Below, in pieces: positions 33,951-42,399 of a stretch of 64,000 bases of DNA (position 1 is the first letter of the stretch; the number at the start of each line of letters is the position of its first letter). The notes beneath the pieces are model-generated. The model searched no databases. It was not told where the DNA came from and saw nothing but the letters and a program-made list of their open reading frames with translations. Made by a program: the position numbers and the translations under genes. Source of the DNA: Streptomyces populi (GTDB lineage: Bacteria; Actinomycetota; Actinomycetes; Streptomycetales; Streptomycetaceae); NCBI RefSeq assembly GCF_002911015.1, contig NZ_KZ626858.1, positions 1 through 64,000 on the forward strand, read 5' to 3'.

Positions 33951-34742
33951 ATGCGCATTACACGGAACGTGGGAACCCTCGTCGTGACCGGTGCGTTGAC
34001 GCTGACCCTGGCCGCGCTCGCCTATCCGGCCATGCTGGGGGTCCAGACCACGTCCGCCGCTCCGGTCCGTGTCATCGCCAACCCCTCCTCGGGGCCGCTG
34101 ACCGAGGCCGACCGCGACTTCGTCGTCAAGGTGCGCGCGGCGGGACTGTGGGAGTACCCGGTCGGTCAGCTCGCTTTGCAGAAGGGGACCACACCGGAGG
34201 TCCGCACGGCGGGGGAGCACCTGATCGCGGGTCACGCCGGGCTGGACGCCACGAGCCGCAAGGTCGCCAAGGAACTCGGCATCACGCTCCCCAACAAACC
34301 GTCCCCGCAGCAGCAGGGCTTCGTGTCGACGTTGAGCGCGGACTCCGGCTCGAAGTTCAACACGGACTTCGCCAACATCCTGCGCCTGACCCACGGACAG
34401 ATCTTCTCGACCGTGGCGAAGATCCGCGCCACGACCGAGAACACGCTCGTGCGGCAGCTCGCCGACCAGGCCAACGACACCGTGCTGGACCACATCACCG
34501 TGATGGAGAAGACCGGACTGGTCGACTTCGACCAGGTGATCATCCAGGAGACCTCCCTCCCGAAGGTGCCCGCGGTCAACCTGACGCCTCCCGCGCCGCA
34601 GCCCGGCGAGCCCGAGGTCGTCCTGACGCCCCCGGCGGGCGGGGCCGCGCTCCCCTCGGGCGGAGCGTCGCTGCCTGCGGGCGGGGCGTCGCTGCCCGCG
34701 GGCGGGGCGCAGCTGCCCTCTCCGACGCCGACGGTGGGCTGA
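33951..34742 (+). CDS. secreted DUF4142 protein with Gly/Ala/Leu/Pro repeat tail
   Basis: 263 aa. N-terminal signal peptide (basic MRITRNVG, hydrophobic LVVTGALTLTLAALAYPAM). Residues about 50-200 form a DUF4142 helical bundle (LTEADRDFVVKVRAAGLWE, GEHLIAGHAGLD, DHITVMEKTGLVDFDQV). The C-terminus carries repeats GGASLPA and GGAALPS, three to four copies, probably a flexible surface tail. DUF4142 is of unknown biochemical function but is common in secreted stress proteins. Confidence 0.85.
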   Translation: MRITRNVGTLVVTGALTLTLAALAYPAMLGVQTTSAAPVRVIANPSSGPLTEADRDFVVKVRAAGLWEYPVGQLALQKGTTPEVRTAGEHLIAGHAGLDATSRKVAKELGITLPNKPSPQQQGFVSTLSADSGSKFNTDFANILRLTHGQIFSTVAKIRATTENTLVRQLADQANDTVLDHITVMEKTGLVDFDQVIIQETSLPKVPAVNLTPPAPQPGEPEVVLTPPAGGAALPSGGASLPAGGASLPAGGAQLPSPTPTVG

Positions 34743-34840
34743 CCGGACGGTCACGGGAGCGGGAACGGCGGCCGCCCGGCCGGGGGTTCGCGACGGCGGC
34801 CGCGCGGGCGGCGCACACGGCCGGCCCGGCGCCGGTGCGT

Positions 34841-35854
34841 TCAGCCGTCGGCCAGGCTCGTCAGCGCGGTGAGGGCCTCCCGCAGGCCCGCCGGCCGGAG
34901 CATGTCCGGCTCCGGGCGCCCGGCCCAGCCGGGGCCGCCGAGGAGGACGGCGGGACGTCCGCGGGCGCCCTTGACCCCCCAGGTGGTGGCCGCGATGTGC
35001 CGGGCCAGGGGGCGGTCGGCCGTGGAGCGGGTCTGGGACCACAGCACGACGGCGACCGGCCCCAGTCGCCGCACCGCCGCGGTCAGCGCCTCCGGGGGTA
35101 CGGCGGGGCCGAACATCCGGGTGGGCAGGCCCCGTTCGACGAGCCCCGCGTGCAAGGCCTCCAGCGGGAGGCAGTGCTGCTCGCCCGGCACGCAGGCCAG
35201 CACGATCGGTCCCGCACCGGTGGCCGGCGCTCCGGGACCCACCGGTCCGGAAGCGCGGTGCAGCACGCGGGAGATGTGCCACGACAGCAGGTGCTCCACC
35301 TCCACGTAGCGGTCCCCGGCGGTCTCCCACTTGCGGCCCACCGCGTGCAGGGCCGGCACCATCACCTCCTCCCAGCCGACGACCACGCCGTGCCGCTCCA
35401 CGAGCGAGGTCAACTGGTCGTCCACGGAAGGCGCGTCGAGCCGTACGGCGGCGCGCGCCAGGCCCTTGCACTCCTGCCGGGGGTCCCCGAGGGGCTCCGC
35501 CCCGGCCGCCCGCGCGAGGGAGACCGGCTCGTCGGCCGCGGCCCCGGTCCCGGGTGTCAGGGGGTCGGACCAGCCCTTGGCCGCCCGGGCCGCCTCGGCG
35601 GGCGGCACTCCGGCCGAGGTCAGCCGGCACATCTCCTCGAGCATCGCCACGTCCTGGGGCGTCCAGCGGCGGTGCCGCCCGCCGGACCGGACGGCGGGCC
35701 CCATTCCGTACCTGCGGTCCCAGGAACGCAGCGTGGTGGGTGACACGCCGAGGCGGCGGGCCAGCGCGCCGGTGGTGACACCGGCTTCGGCGGATCCCTC
35801 GCCCGGCTCCCGACCCTGGTCCGACCGTCGCTGATCCGACCGGCTCTCACCCAT
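34841..35854 (-). CDS. litR: MerR-family regulator with B12-binding domain (LitR/CarH-like)
   Basis: 337 aa from ATG 35854. N-terminal MerR HTH (TTGALARRLGVSPTTLRSWD, RRYGMGPAVR). The C-terminal half resembles CarH/LitR adenosylcobalamin domains: KWETAGDRYVEVEH recalls the capping Trp...Glu-His, and PGEQHCLPLEAL carries a His at the cobalt-ligand position, although the usual following Gly is Pro. It probably represses litS and light genes in the dark. A -10-like TATAGT lies 6 nt upstream, so it may be leaderless. Divergent from the ECF sigma gene. Confidence 0.88.
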   Translation of the reverse strand: MGESRSDQRRSDQGREPGEGSAEAGVTTGALARRLGVSPTTLRSWDRRYGMGPAVRSGGRHRRWTPQDVAMLEEMCRLTSAGVPPAEAARAAKGWSDPLTPGTGAAADEPVSLARAAGAEPLGDPRQECKGLARAAVRLDAPSVDDQLTSLVERHGVVVGWEEVMVPALHAVGRKWETAGDRYVEVEHLLSWHISRVLHRASGPVGPGAPATGAGPIVLACVPGEQHCLPLEALHAGLVERGLPTRMFGPAVPPEALTAAVRRLGPVAVVLWSQTRSTADRPLARHIAATTWGVKGARGRPAVLLGGPGWAGRPEPDMLRPAGLREALTALTSLADG

Positions 35855-35860
35855 ACGGCG

Positions 35861-35924
35861 ACTATACGACGCAGAAACGATGCGAGTTGTCGCCTCTGTC
35901 CCATGGTTCACACAATCGGTTCAC
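35861..35924. promoter_or_regulatory. litR-litS divergent promoter region
   Basis: -10-like TATAGT for litR (complement of 35861-35866) and two direct repeats GGTTCAC (35905-35911 and 35918-35924), 13 bp apart, upstream of litS. The repeats are candidate sites for LitR or for the sigma factor. Confidence 0.45.
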
Positions 35925-35966
35925 GGGGCCCCACACAGGGAGTTCCCGGAGCGAGGAGCCGTGGCC

Positions 35967-36560
35967 ATGAGCGCAGATCCGACCGCCGAGCAGCCGACCG
36001 CAGAGGCCGGGGACGCGATCACGGACGTGGACCTGGCCCGCGGCATCGTCGACGGGGACGAGTCCTCGCTGGCCACCGCCTACCGGCGCTGGGCGCCCCT
36101 CGTCCAGGCACTCGCCCGGCGCTCGCTGGGCGACGCGCGTGAGGCGGAGGACGTCACCCAGCAGGTGTTCCTCGCCGTGTGGCGGGGCGCGCGCGGCTAC
36201 CGCCCGGAGCGCGGCACGGTCGCCGGCTGGCTCGTCGGCATCACCCGGCGCAAGATCGCCGACGCCCTGTCCGCACGGACCCGGCGCAGCGAACTGGTGG
36301 GCGCGGCCGGTGCCCTGCTGGTCCTCGCCGACGACACCCGGACCCGCCCCGAGGCCACGCTGGACCGTGTCCTCGTCCGGCACGAGCTGGCCAAGCTCCC
36401 GACACCGCAGCGCCGGGTCCTGCACCTCGCGTTCTACGAGGACCTCACCCAGACGCAGATCGCCCAGCGCACCGGCTGGCCGCTGGGCACGGTCAAGAGC
36501 CACTCCCGGCGCGGCATGCACCAGCTGCGCGACTGTCTGCGCCCGGCGGCCGAGGTCTGA
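35967..36560 (+). CDS. litS: ECF sigma factor (LitS-like)
   Basis: 197 aa. Region 2: YRRWAPLVQALARRSLGD and AEDVTQQVFLAVWRGARGYRP; region 4: LPTPQRRVLHLAFYEDLTQ and GWPLGTVKSHSRRGMHQLRD. GAGGAG lies 8 nt before ATG 35967. Divergent from a LitR-type regulator, as in the streptomycete light-response locus, but no carotenoid genes are in this window. Targets may include phr, the SDR and the lipid-modification operon. No anti-sigma gene follows it directly. Confidence 0.88.
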   Translation: MSADPTAEQPTAEAGDAITDVDLARGIVDGDESSLATAYRRWAPLVQALARRSLGDAREAEDVTQQVFLAVWRGARGYRPERGTVAGWLVGITRRKIADALSARTRRSELVGAAGALLVLADDTRTRPEATLDRVLVRHELAKLPTPQRRVLHLAFYEDLTQTQIAQRTGWPLGTVKSHSRRGMHQLRDCLRPAAEV

Positions 36561-36716
36561 GCCCGGGCGGCCCGGGCGTCCGCTCCCGGCGGCGGGCGCC
36601 CGGGCGGGCCCGTACGGGCACGAGCGGGCCCGGGATCTTCCCGTCCGCGGACCGATCCGCCGCCCCATCCGCCTCGGATCACATCCGAACCGTCGACGCG
36701 TCCTGGAGGGCCCACC

Positions 36717-37301
36717 GTGAAGGAAGCCGTGGAGATCGGACGGAACCCGTCCGCCGGGCCGGACCTGCCGGATCTCATGGCCCGGGTCGCCCGGGGCGAC
36801 CATGAGGCGTTCGCCGCGCTGTACGACGTGGTGGCGGGCCCCGTCCTCGGCGTCGTGCGCGGGGTGCTGCGCGACCGGGCGCAGTCGGAGGAGGTCGCCC
36901 AGGAGGTGCTGGTCGAGGTGTGGCGGACCGCCGCCCGCTACCGGCCCGAGCGCGGGTCGGTGCTGAACTGGGTCCTCGTCCTCACCCATCAGCGGGCCGT
37001 GGACCGGGTGCGCTCGGTCGAGGCCTCGACGGCGCGCGAGCACAAGGCCGCCCTGCTCGACCGGACGCCCGCTTTCGACGAGGTGACCGAGCAGGTCGAG
37101 GCGCGCCTGGAGCGTGAGCAGGTGAGGCGCTGTCTGCGCACCCTGACGGAGCTCCAGCGCCAGTCGGTGACACTGGCCTACTACCGGGGGCTGACCTACC
37201 GGGAGGTGGCGGAGCTGCTGGCGACTCCCCTCGGCACGGTCAAGACGCGGCTGCGCGACGGTCTGATCCGGCTGCGCGACTGCCTGGGGGTGACGGTGTG
37301 A
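36717..37301 (+). CDS. sigK: ECF sigma factor (SigK-like)
   Basis: 194 aa. Region 2: FAALYDVVAGPVLGVVRGVL and SEEVAQEVLVEVWRTAARYRP; region 4: LTELQRQSVTLAYYRGLTYR and TPLGTVKTRLRDGLIRLRD. The GTG start has CTGGAGGG 7-8 nt upstream. Its stop overlaps the start of the next gene (GTGTGA), which is its likely anti-sigma factor. SigK-type ECFs in actinobacteria respond to redox or envelope signals. Confidence 0.92.
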   Translation: MKEAVEIGRNPSAGPDLPDLMARVARGDHEAFAALYDVVAGPVLGVVRGVLRDRAQSEEVAQEVLVEVWRTAARYRPERGSVLNWVLVLTHQRAVDRVRSVEASTAREHKAALLDRTPAFDEVTEQVEARLEREQVRRCLRTLTELQRQSVTLAYYRGLTYREVAELLATPLGTVKTRLRDGLIRLRDCLGVTV

Positions 37302-38059
37302 CCGCGGCGGACCTGCACACGCTGACCGGCGCGTACGCGCTGCACGCGCTGGACGACGACGAGCGCGAGCGCTTCGAGCGGCACGCCGCGGCCTGCGCCG
37401 ACTGCGCGCGGGAGGTCCGTGAGCTGAGTGCCGCGGCCGCGCGTCTCGGCCTGGCCGTCACCGTTTCGCCGGACCCCGCCCTCAAGGACCAGGTGATGCG
37501 GCGGATCACCACGGTCCGGCAGGAGCCGCCGCGCACGGTCTCCCCCGGGGAGCTCCGGACCGTCGGTGCCCGCCGGCGCCGGCCCTCACGGTGGGCGCTC
37601 GCCGCGGCCCTGGCCGCGGCGGCCGCGCTGGGCGGTACGGCGGTGTGGCAGCACGAGCGCGCCCAGGACGCCCAGAACGCCCAGGAGCAGGCCCGGCGGG
37701 CCGAACGGCGTGCGGACCAGGTGGCCGCGGTCCTCACGGCCCCCGACGCCAGGTCGCGTACGACGGAGCTGCCGGGCGGGGCGAGCGGCACGGTCGTCGT
37801 CTCCAGGAGCCGGGACCGGGCGGTGTTCGTCGCCTCGCGGATGGCGAAGCCGCCGGGCGGCAAGGTCTACCAGCTGTGGTTCGACGAGGCGGGCACCATG
37901 CGGTCCGCCGGGCTGATGGACCCGGGCCGCGGCACCGGGGCCGTGCTGATGGAGGGTCCCGTCGACGGCGCGTCCGGCATGGGGATCACCGTGGAGCCGG
38001 CCGGCGGCTCCCGGAGCCCGACCTCCGCGCCGGTGGCCCTGATGGGACTGCCCGCCTGA
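37298..38059 (+). CDS. rskA: anti-sigma-K factor RskA
   Basis: 253 aa. N-terminal zinc-binding anti-sigma domain with FERHAAACADCAREV (HxxxCxxC), one membrane helix (RWALAAALAAAAALGGTAVW, about residues 97-116), a coiled Ala/Gln/Arg segment, then the extracytoplasmic RskA domain (PPGGKVYQLWFDEAGTM). It holds SigK at the membrane until proteolysis or redox change releases it. Translationally coupled to sigK by a 4-nt overlap. Confidence 0.92.
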   Translation: MTAADLHTLTGAYALHALDDDERERFERHAAACADCAREVRELSAAAARLGLAVTVSPDPALKDQVMRRITTVRQEPPRTVSPGELRTVGARRRRPSRWALAAALAAAAALGGTAVWQHERAQDAQNAQEQARRAERRADQVAAVLTAPDARSRTTELPGGASGTVVVSRSRDRAVFVASRMAKPPGGKVYQLWFDEAGTMRSAGLMDPGRGTGAVLMEGPVDGASGMGITVEPAGGSRSPTSAPVALMGLPA

Positions 38060-38096
38060 GCGTCCGTCCCCTCGGTTCGGGGGAGGGGACGGACGC
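38060..38096. terminator. strong bidirectional terminator
   Basis: Perfect 14-bp stem GCGTCCGTCCCCTC (38060-38073) / GAGGGGACGGACGC (38083-38096), 9-nt loop, immediately after the rskA stop and in front of the convergent operon end. Confidence 0.85.
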
Positions 38097-38122
38097 CCGG
38101 GACGGGGCACCTCGGGGTCCGG

Positions 38123-38929
38123 TCAGCGGCGCGGCTTCGGTGGCAGCGGGAAGAAGCCGCTGGTGCGCGCCGCGTATTCGGCGAACCCCGGGCGCCCGGC
38201 CATGTGGCGCTCCAGCATGGCCTTTCCGCTGCCGTTGATCAGGAGGTAGCTCATCACCAGCGGTGACACCAGGGCCACGGCGGCCGACTGCGGGCTGTCG
38301 CAGGCGATCAGGAACAGGCCCCACCAGACACAGAAGTCGCCGAAGTAGTTGGGGTGGCGGGTCCAGCCCCACAGGCCGCGGTCCATGACGTGGCCCCGGT
38401 TCGCCGGATCGGCCTTGAAGCGGGCGAGCTGGGCGTCGCCGACCGCCTCGAAGAACAGACCGACGGCCCACAGCGCGGTGCCCGCCCAGGCGAGGCCCGT
38501 GAGCGGCCCGGGAACGTACTGCGCGGCCTGGACGGGCAGTGACACCAGCCATACGAGCGCGCCCTGCAACAGGTAGACCATGCGCAGGGCGTAGAGGTTC
38601 CGGTTGCCGGGCGCCTTGGACAGCAGCGCTTCGTAACGCGGGTCCTCCCCGTGCCCCCGGCCGCGCCGCGCGATGTGCACGGCCAGCCGCAGTCCCCACA
38701 CCGAGGTGAGCACGGTGACGAGCACGCGCCGGGCCTCGTCGCCCTCTCCGGCGGACGCCAGGAAGGTGACGAGGGCCACCGCGGTGAAGCCGGTCCCCCA
38801 GGCGACGTCCACGATCCGGTGCAGCCCCTTGCGGACGGCGACCGCGAAGGCGACGAGCATGACGGCGAGCGCCGCTCCGGCCGCGAGAGCGAGGTTCTGG
38901 GCGAACTCCCCCCAGGGGAAACCGCTCAT
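38123..38929 (-). CDS. DUF1295 membrane protein (steroid-reductase/ICMT-like fold)
   Basis: 268 aa with about six to seven membrane helices. The C-terminal half has the family signature RGLWGWTRHPNYFGDFCVWWG and INGSGKAMLERHM. DUF1295 proteins resemble NAD(P)H-dependent 3-oxo-steroid reductases and isoprenylcysteine methyltransferases. Last gene of a four-gene set in which each start overlaps the previous stop by 4 nt (here ATGA), so it probably acts on the product of the methyltransferase. Confidence 0.88.
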   Translation of the reverse strand: MSGFPWGEFAQNLALAAGAALAVMLVAFAVAVRKGLHRIVDVAWGTGFTAVALVTFLASAGEGDEARRVLVTVLTSVWGLRLAVHIARRGRGHGEDPRYEALLSKAPGNRNLYALRMVYLLQGALVWLVSLPVQAAQYVPGPLTGLAWAGTALWAVGLFFEAVGDAQLARFKADPANRGHVMDRGLWGWTRHPNYFGDFCVWWGLFLIACDSPQSAAVALVSPLVMSYLLINGSGKAMLERHMAGRPGFAEYAARTSGFFPLPPKPRR

Positions 38930-40218
38930 GGCGTGGGGTCCTCCTTGGTGAACAGGTACTGCTGGACGTCCAGGTAGCCGGAGCGGAACCCTGCTTCGGA
39001 GTAGGCGAGGTAGAAGGTCCACATCCGGCGGAAGGTCTCGCCGAAGCCGAGCGCCTCGACGTCGTCGGCCCGTTCGGTGAACCGCTCGCGCCACAGCCGC
39101 AGGGTCTCCGCGTAGTGCGCGCCGAAGGCGTCCCTGCGGGTGGTGCGCAGGCCGGTGTGCGCGCGGGTCACCTCTTCCACCGCCTCCACGGAGGGCAGCA
39201 ACCCGCCGGGGAAGACGTACTTCTGGATCCAGGTGTAGGTGTCGCGGGAGGCGAGCATGCGGTCGTGCGGCATGGTGATCGCCTGGAGCGCGACGCGTCC
39301 GCCGGGGGCGAGCCGTGCGTCGAGGGTGGCGAAGTAGACGGGCCAGAACTCCTCGCCCACGGCTTCGACCATCTCGACGCTGACCACGGCGTCGTACGTC
39401 CCGGTGGCCTCGCGGTAGTCGCACAGCTCGATGTCCACCCTCCCGTCGAGGCCCGCCTCGCTCACCCGCTCACGGGCCAGGGCCTGTTGTTCCCGGGAGA
39501 GGGTGAGGGTGGTGACCCGGGCGCCGCGCGCGGCGGCACGGATCGCCAGTTCTCCCCAGCCGGTGCCGATCTCCAGGAGCCGGGTGCCGGGCCCCACCTC
39601 CGCGAGGTCCAGAAGCCGGTCGATCTTGCGGTGCTGGGCGGCTGCCAGCAGGGGCCAGGAGGCGGGAAAGCTCTGGAAGAGGGCCGACGAATAGCTCAGG
39701 GTGTCGTCGAGGAAGAGCGCGAACAGGTCGTTGGACAGGTCGTAGTGGTGGCTGATGTTGTCGCGGGCTCCCGTGGGGGTGTTGCGCTGGACGTCCGGCC
39801 GGCGCACCGCCCAGAGCCGCCGCAGCCTCTGCAACGGGGCCGGGACCAGCCGGGCCGCGTCGCCGGCGAGCACGGTGAGCGCGGCGGCCAGGTCCGGCGC
39901 GTCCCACTCCCCCGCCATGTAGGACTCGCCGAAGCCGACGAGGCCCTGGACGCCGACGCGGTGGTGGAAGGCGTCCGGGTCGTGGATGTCGATGACCGGG
40001 CCGCCGAGGCCGACGCGGGTTCCGTCGGCGAACCGCGCCCGCAGCGGCAGCCGCTCGAGCGCCCGGCGCACCAGGGCGCGGGTGACGGCGGTGCGGACGC
40101 GCGAGGACGGCGGCGGGGCCGCCACCCCCGGCCGGCGCACCGGGCCGGTGTCCTGGCGGGATGCCTCAACGGTGTCCTGGCGGGGTGCCTCGACCGGGCG
40201 GGATCCGGCTGTCGTCAT
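38926..40218 (-). CDS. cyclopropane-fatty-acyl-phospholipid synthase-family methyltransferase
   Basis: 430 aa. SAM-binding motif LLEIGTGWGELAIRAAARGA, preceded by HYDLSNDLFALFLDDTLSYS and followed by VSVEMVEAVGEEFWPVYF and YTWIQKYVFPGGLLPS, the core of the CFA-synthase family. It would methylate or cyclopropanate unsaturated acyl chains in membrane phospholipids. The ATG overlaps the DUF1365 stop (ATGA), with CGGAG further upstream. In this context it may make methylated or furan-type fatty acids rather than plain cyclopropanes. Confidence 0.9.
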   Translation of the reverse strand: MTTAGSRPVEAPRQDTVEASRQDTGPVRRPGVAAPPPSSRVRTAVTRALVRRALERLPLRARFADGTRVGLGGPVIDIHDPDAFHHRVGVQGLVGFGESYMAGEWDAPDLAAALTVLAGDAARLVPAPLQRLRRLWAVRRPDVQRNTPTGARDNISHHYDLSNDLFALFLDDTLSYSSALFQSFPASWPLLAAAQHRKIDRLLDLAEVGPGTRLLEIGTGWGELAIRAAARGARVTTLTLSREQQALARERVSEAGLDGRVDIELCDYREATGTYDAVVSVEMVEAVGEEFWPVYFATLDARLAPGGRVALQAITMPHDRMLASRDTYTWIQKYVFPGGLLPSVEAVEEVTRAHTGLRTTRRDAFGAHYAETLRLWRERFTERADDVEALGFGETFRRMWTFYLAYSEAGFRSGYLDVQQYLFTKEDPTP

Positions 40219-40946
40219 CTCGTTGTCTCCGGGGCTCGTCGACGGGGGCGGGGCTGGACGGGCAGTCCGCGCAGCCGGAGGCGGATGCCGTGCAGCCGGA
40301 TGGCGGCGGACACGGCGACGGTGGACCACGGGTGGCGCAGCGTCTGACGCAGCAGCGCGCCGGTGGTCACGGCCTCCCGCGTTCCGCGCACGGTGGCGGT
40401 GAAGGGCCGGGTACCCGCGCGTTCCAGATGTACCGTCAGGTCGAGGCGGCCTCCGGGCTCGGGCAGCCGCATCCGGTAGGCGCCGTCGACGGGGAAGAAC
40501 GGCGACACGTAGAACTCCTTGCGGGTCCGCGCGGTTCCACCGCCGTCGGGACGCAGCAGGTAGGAGTGCCGTTCGCCGTAGGTGTTGTGCACCTCGGCGA
40601 CGACGCAGCGCGGGGTGCCGTCGGGATCGTGGCACCAGTACAGGGTCAACGGGTTGAAGACATGGCCGAGGACGCGAGCGTGGGCGAGCATCAGCACCGG
40701 CCCGCCGCGCAGGTCGACGCCGTGCGCGGCGAGGAAGCGGTCCAGGCCCGCGCGGATGCTCGGCTGGTCGCCGTCGAAGTGGTCCCGGGGGTCGAACCGG
40801 GCCAACGGGCGCAGTGCGTACGGCAGTCGGGGCGGACGGTCGGGGTCGGTGAGCCACATGTACGTGCGGTGGCGCAGCGCGTACCGGGTGGGCGAGGTCC
40901 GTACGTGCGCGACCGTGCAGGGGTAGAGGGCGGGCGGGCCGGTCAC
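40215..40946 (-). CDS. DUF1365 family protein
   Basis: 243 aa. Family landmarks: ALYPCTVAHVRTSPTRYALRH, SYLLRPDG..RTRKEFYVSPF and LGHVFNPLTLYWCHD. The function is unproven, but DUF1365 almost always sits between a COG2907-type FAD protein and a CFA-synthase gene, as here. The GTG start overlaps the stop of the FAD gene (GTGA) and its end overlaps the methyltransferase start, so production is tightly coupled. Confidence 0.88.
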   Translation of the reverse strand: MTGPPALYPCTVAHVRTSPTRYALRHRTYMWLTDPDRPPRLPYALRPLARFDPRDHFDGDQPSIRAGLDRFLAAHGVDLRGGPVLMLAHARVLGHVFNPLTLYWCHDPDGTPRCVVAEVHNTYGERHSYLLRPDGGGTARTRKEFYVSPFFPVDGAYRMRLPEPGGRLDLTVHLERAGTRPFTATVRGTREAVTTGALLRQTLRHPWSTVAVSAAIRLHGIRLRLRGLPVQPRPRRRAPETTR

Positions 40947-42268
40947 CAGGTCACCCCCAGCGCCTCGGCCGCCTCGACGCCGGACCGGCAGCCGTCCTCG
41001 TGGAAGCCCCAGCCGTGGTAGGCACCGGCATACGCGGTCACCGGGCCGTTCAGGGCGGGGAGCCGGCGCTGGGCGGCGACGGACTCCGGGGTGTAGACGG
41101 GGTGTTCGTACTCCATGCGGGCCAGGACCCGGGCGGGGTCGACCCGGTCCTCGCCGCCGAGGGTGACGACGTAGGTCTCGGGTGCGTCGAGCCGTTGCAG
41201 CCGGTTCATGTCGTAGCTGACCCGGACCCGGTCGGCGCCGGTGTCGCAGGCGGGCATCAGATAGTTCCAGGAGGCGCGCGCCCCGCGGGCGCTCGGCAGC
41301 AGCGCGGTGTCGGTGTGCAGGAGGGTGGTGTTGCGCGAGTAGCGGAACGCCCCGAGCACCTCGCGTTCCTCGTCGGTGGGGTCCGCGAGCAGCCGCAGGG
41401 CCTGGCCGGGGTGGCAGGCGACGACCACGGAGCCGTACGAGTCGGTGGTGCCGTCCTCGGTGGTGACGTCCACCCCGTCCGCGTGGCGGCGCACGGCGCG
41501 GACCGGGGTGGAGGTGTGCACCGCGTCGAGTTCCTTGGCCAGTCGCTCGACGTAGGAGCGGGAGCCTCCGGTCACCGTGCGCCAGACGGGCGAGCCGCCC
41601 ACGGAGAGCATGCCGTGGTGCTCCAGGAAGCGGAACAGGTGGGCGGCCGGGTGGCGGAGGGCCGCCGTCGCGTCGCAGGACCAGACCGCGGAGACGAGCG
41701 GGGTCATGAAGTGCCGGGTGAAGTAGGGCGAGTAACCCTGCCGGGCGATGAACTCGCCCAGGGTGAGGACGTCCTCGTCGCCGTCGGCGAGGAGCCGGCG
41801 GGCGGCGCGGTGGAACGCCGGCACTTCGGTGAGCATCCTCAGGTAGGGTCCGCGCACCGCGCTGCTCGGCCGGGCGAACAGGCCGGAGGGGCCGCGGGCG
41901 CCCGCGTACTGGAGCCCGCATCCCTCGCACCGGACCGACATGCTCATCTCGGACTCCTGGGTGGCGACGCCGAGTTCGGCGAACAGCCGCAGCAGGTTGG
42001 GGTAGGTGCGGCGGTTGTGCACGATGAAGCCCGAGTCGACGCGGTGCAGGCGTCCGTCGGCCGAGGTCAGGTCGTGGGTGTGCGCGTGTCCGCCGAGCCG
42101 GCCGTCCGCCTCGTAGAGGGTCACGGGCCGTTCACGGCTCAGGACGTACGCCGCGGTGAGCCCGGCCACTCCCCCGCCGATCACGGCCGTGCGCCGGAGC
42201 GCTCCGCGCCGCTCCTCTCCGGTGCGCCCGGCACCGCCGTCCCCGGTGTCCGTCGGCCCTCGCCTCAT
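40943..42268 (-). CDS. FAD/NAD(P)-binding oxidoreductase (COG2907, amine-oxidase fold)
   Basis: 441 aa. FAD-binding GxGxxG motif RRTAVIGGGVAGLTAAYVLS, the family insert MSVRCEGCGLQYAG with a CxxC, and a C-terminal flavin region NGPVTAYAGAYHGWGFHEDG. Likely a desaturase or oxidoreductase acting on acyl chains together with the downstream methyltransferase. First gene of the overlapping four-gene operon; GGAGGAG precedes ATG 42268. The 131-nt upstream spacer contains GGAATA, a possible ECF -35, but I could not assign a matching -10. Confidence 0.88.
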   Translation of the reverse strand: MRRGPTDTGDGGAGRTGEERRGALRRTAVIGGGVAGLTAAYVLSRERPVTLYEADGRLGGHAHTHDLTSADGRLHRVDSGFIVHNRRTYPNLLRLFAELGVATQESEMSMSVRCEGCGLQYAGARGPSGLFARPSSAVRGPYLRMLTEVPAFHRAARRLLADGDEDVLTLGEFIARQGYSPYFTRHFMTPLVSAVWSCDATAALRHPAAHLFRFLEHHGMLSVGGSPVWRTVTGGSRSYVERLAKELDAVHTSTPVRAVRRHADGVDVTTEDGTTDSYGSVVVACHPGQALRLLADPTDEEREVLGAFRYSRNTTLLHTDTALLPSARGARASWNYLMPACDTGADRVRVSYDMNRLQRLDAPETYVVTLGGEDRVDPARVLARMEYEHPVYTPESVAAQRRLPALNGPVTAYAGAYHGWGFHEDGCRSGVEAAEALGVTW

Positions 42269-42399
42269 CGGTCTCCTCCCGCCCGGCTCCCGGTCGGAGC
42301 CTTCGAGAGGTATTCCGAAGCCGGAGGCCGAACGGATGGGGCCGGACGGGATCCGTCGTGAAACGGGCGGAAGGCGTCCGGTCCGCCGTGCGGGGACGC

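Noticed and set aside
31461..35630. Very long antisense open frame (over 1,300 codons) across phr and neighbours
   Set aside because: It runs opposite to several well-supported genes and translates to Arg/Pro/Gly-rich low complexity, the usual artefact of high-GC third positions.
42311..42340. ECF-type promoter (GGAATA) before the FAD/DUF1365/CFA operon
   Set aside because: A -35-like GGAATA exists on the minus strand but no matching -10 was found at the right distance, so it is not listed as a feature.
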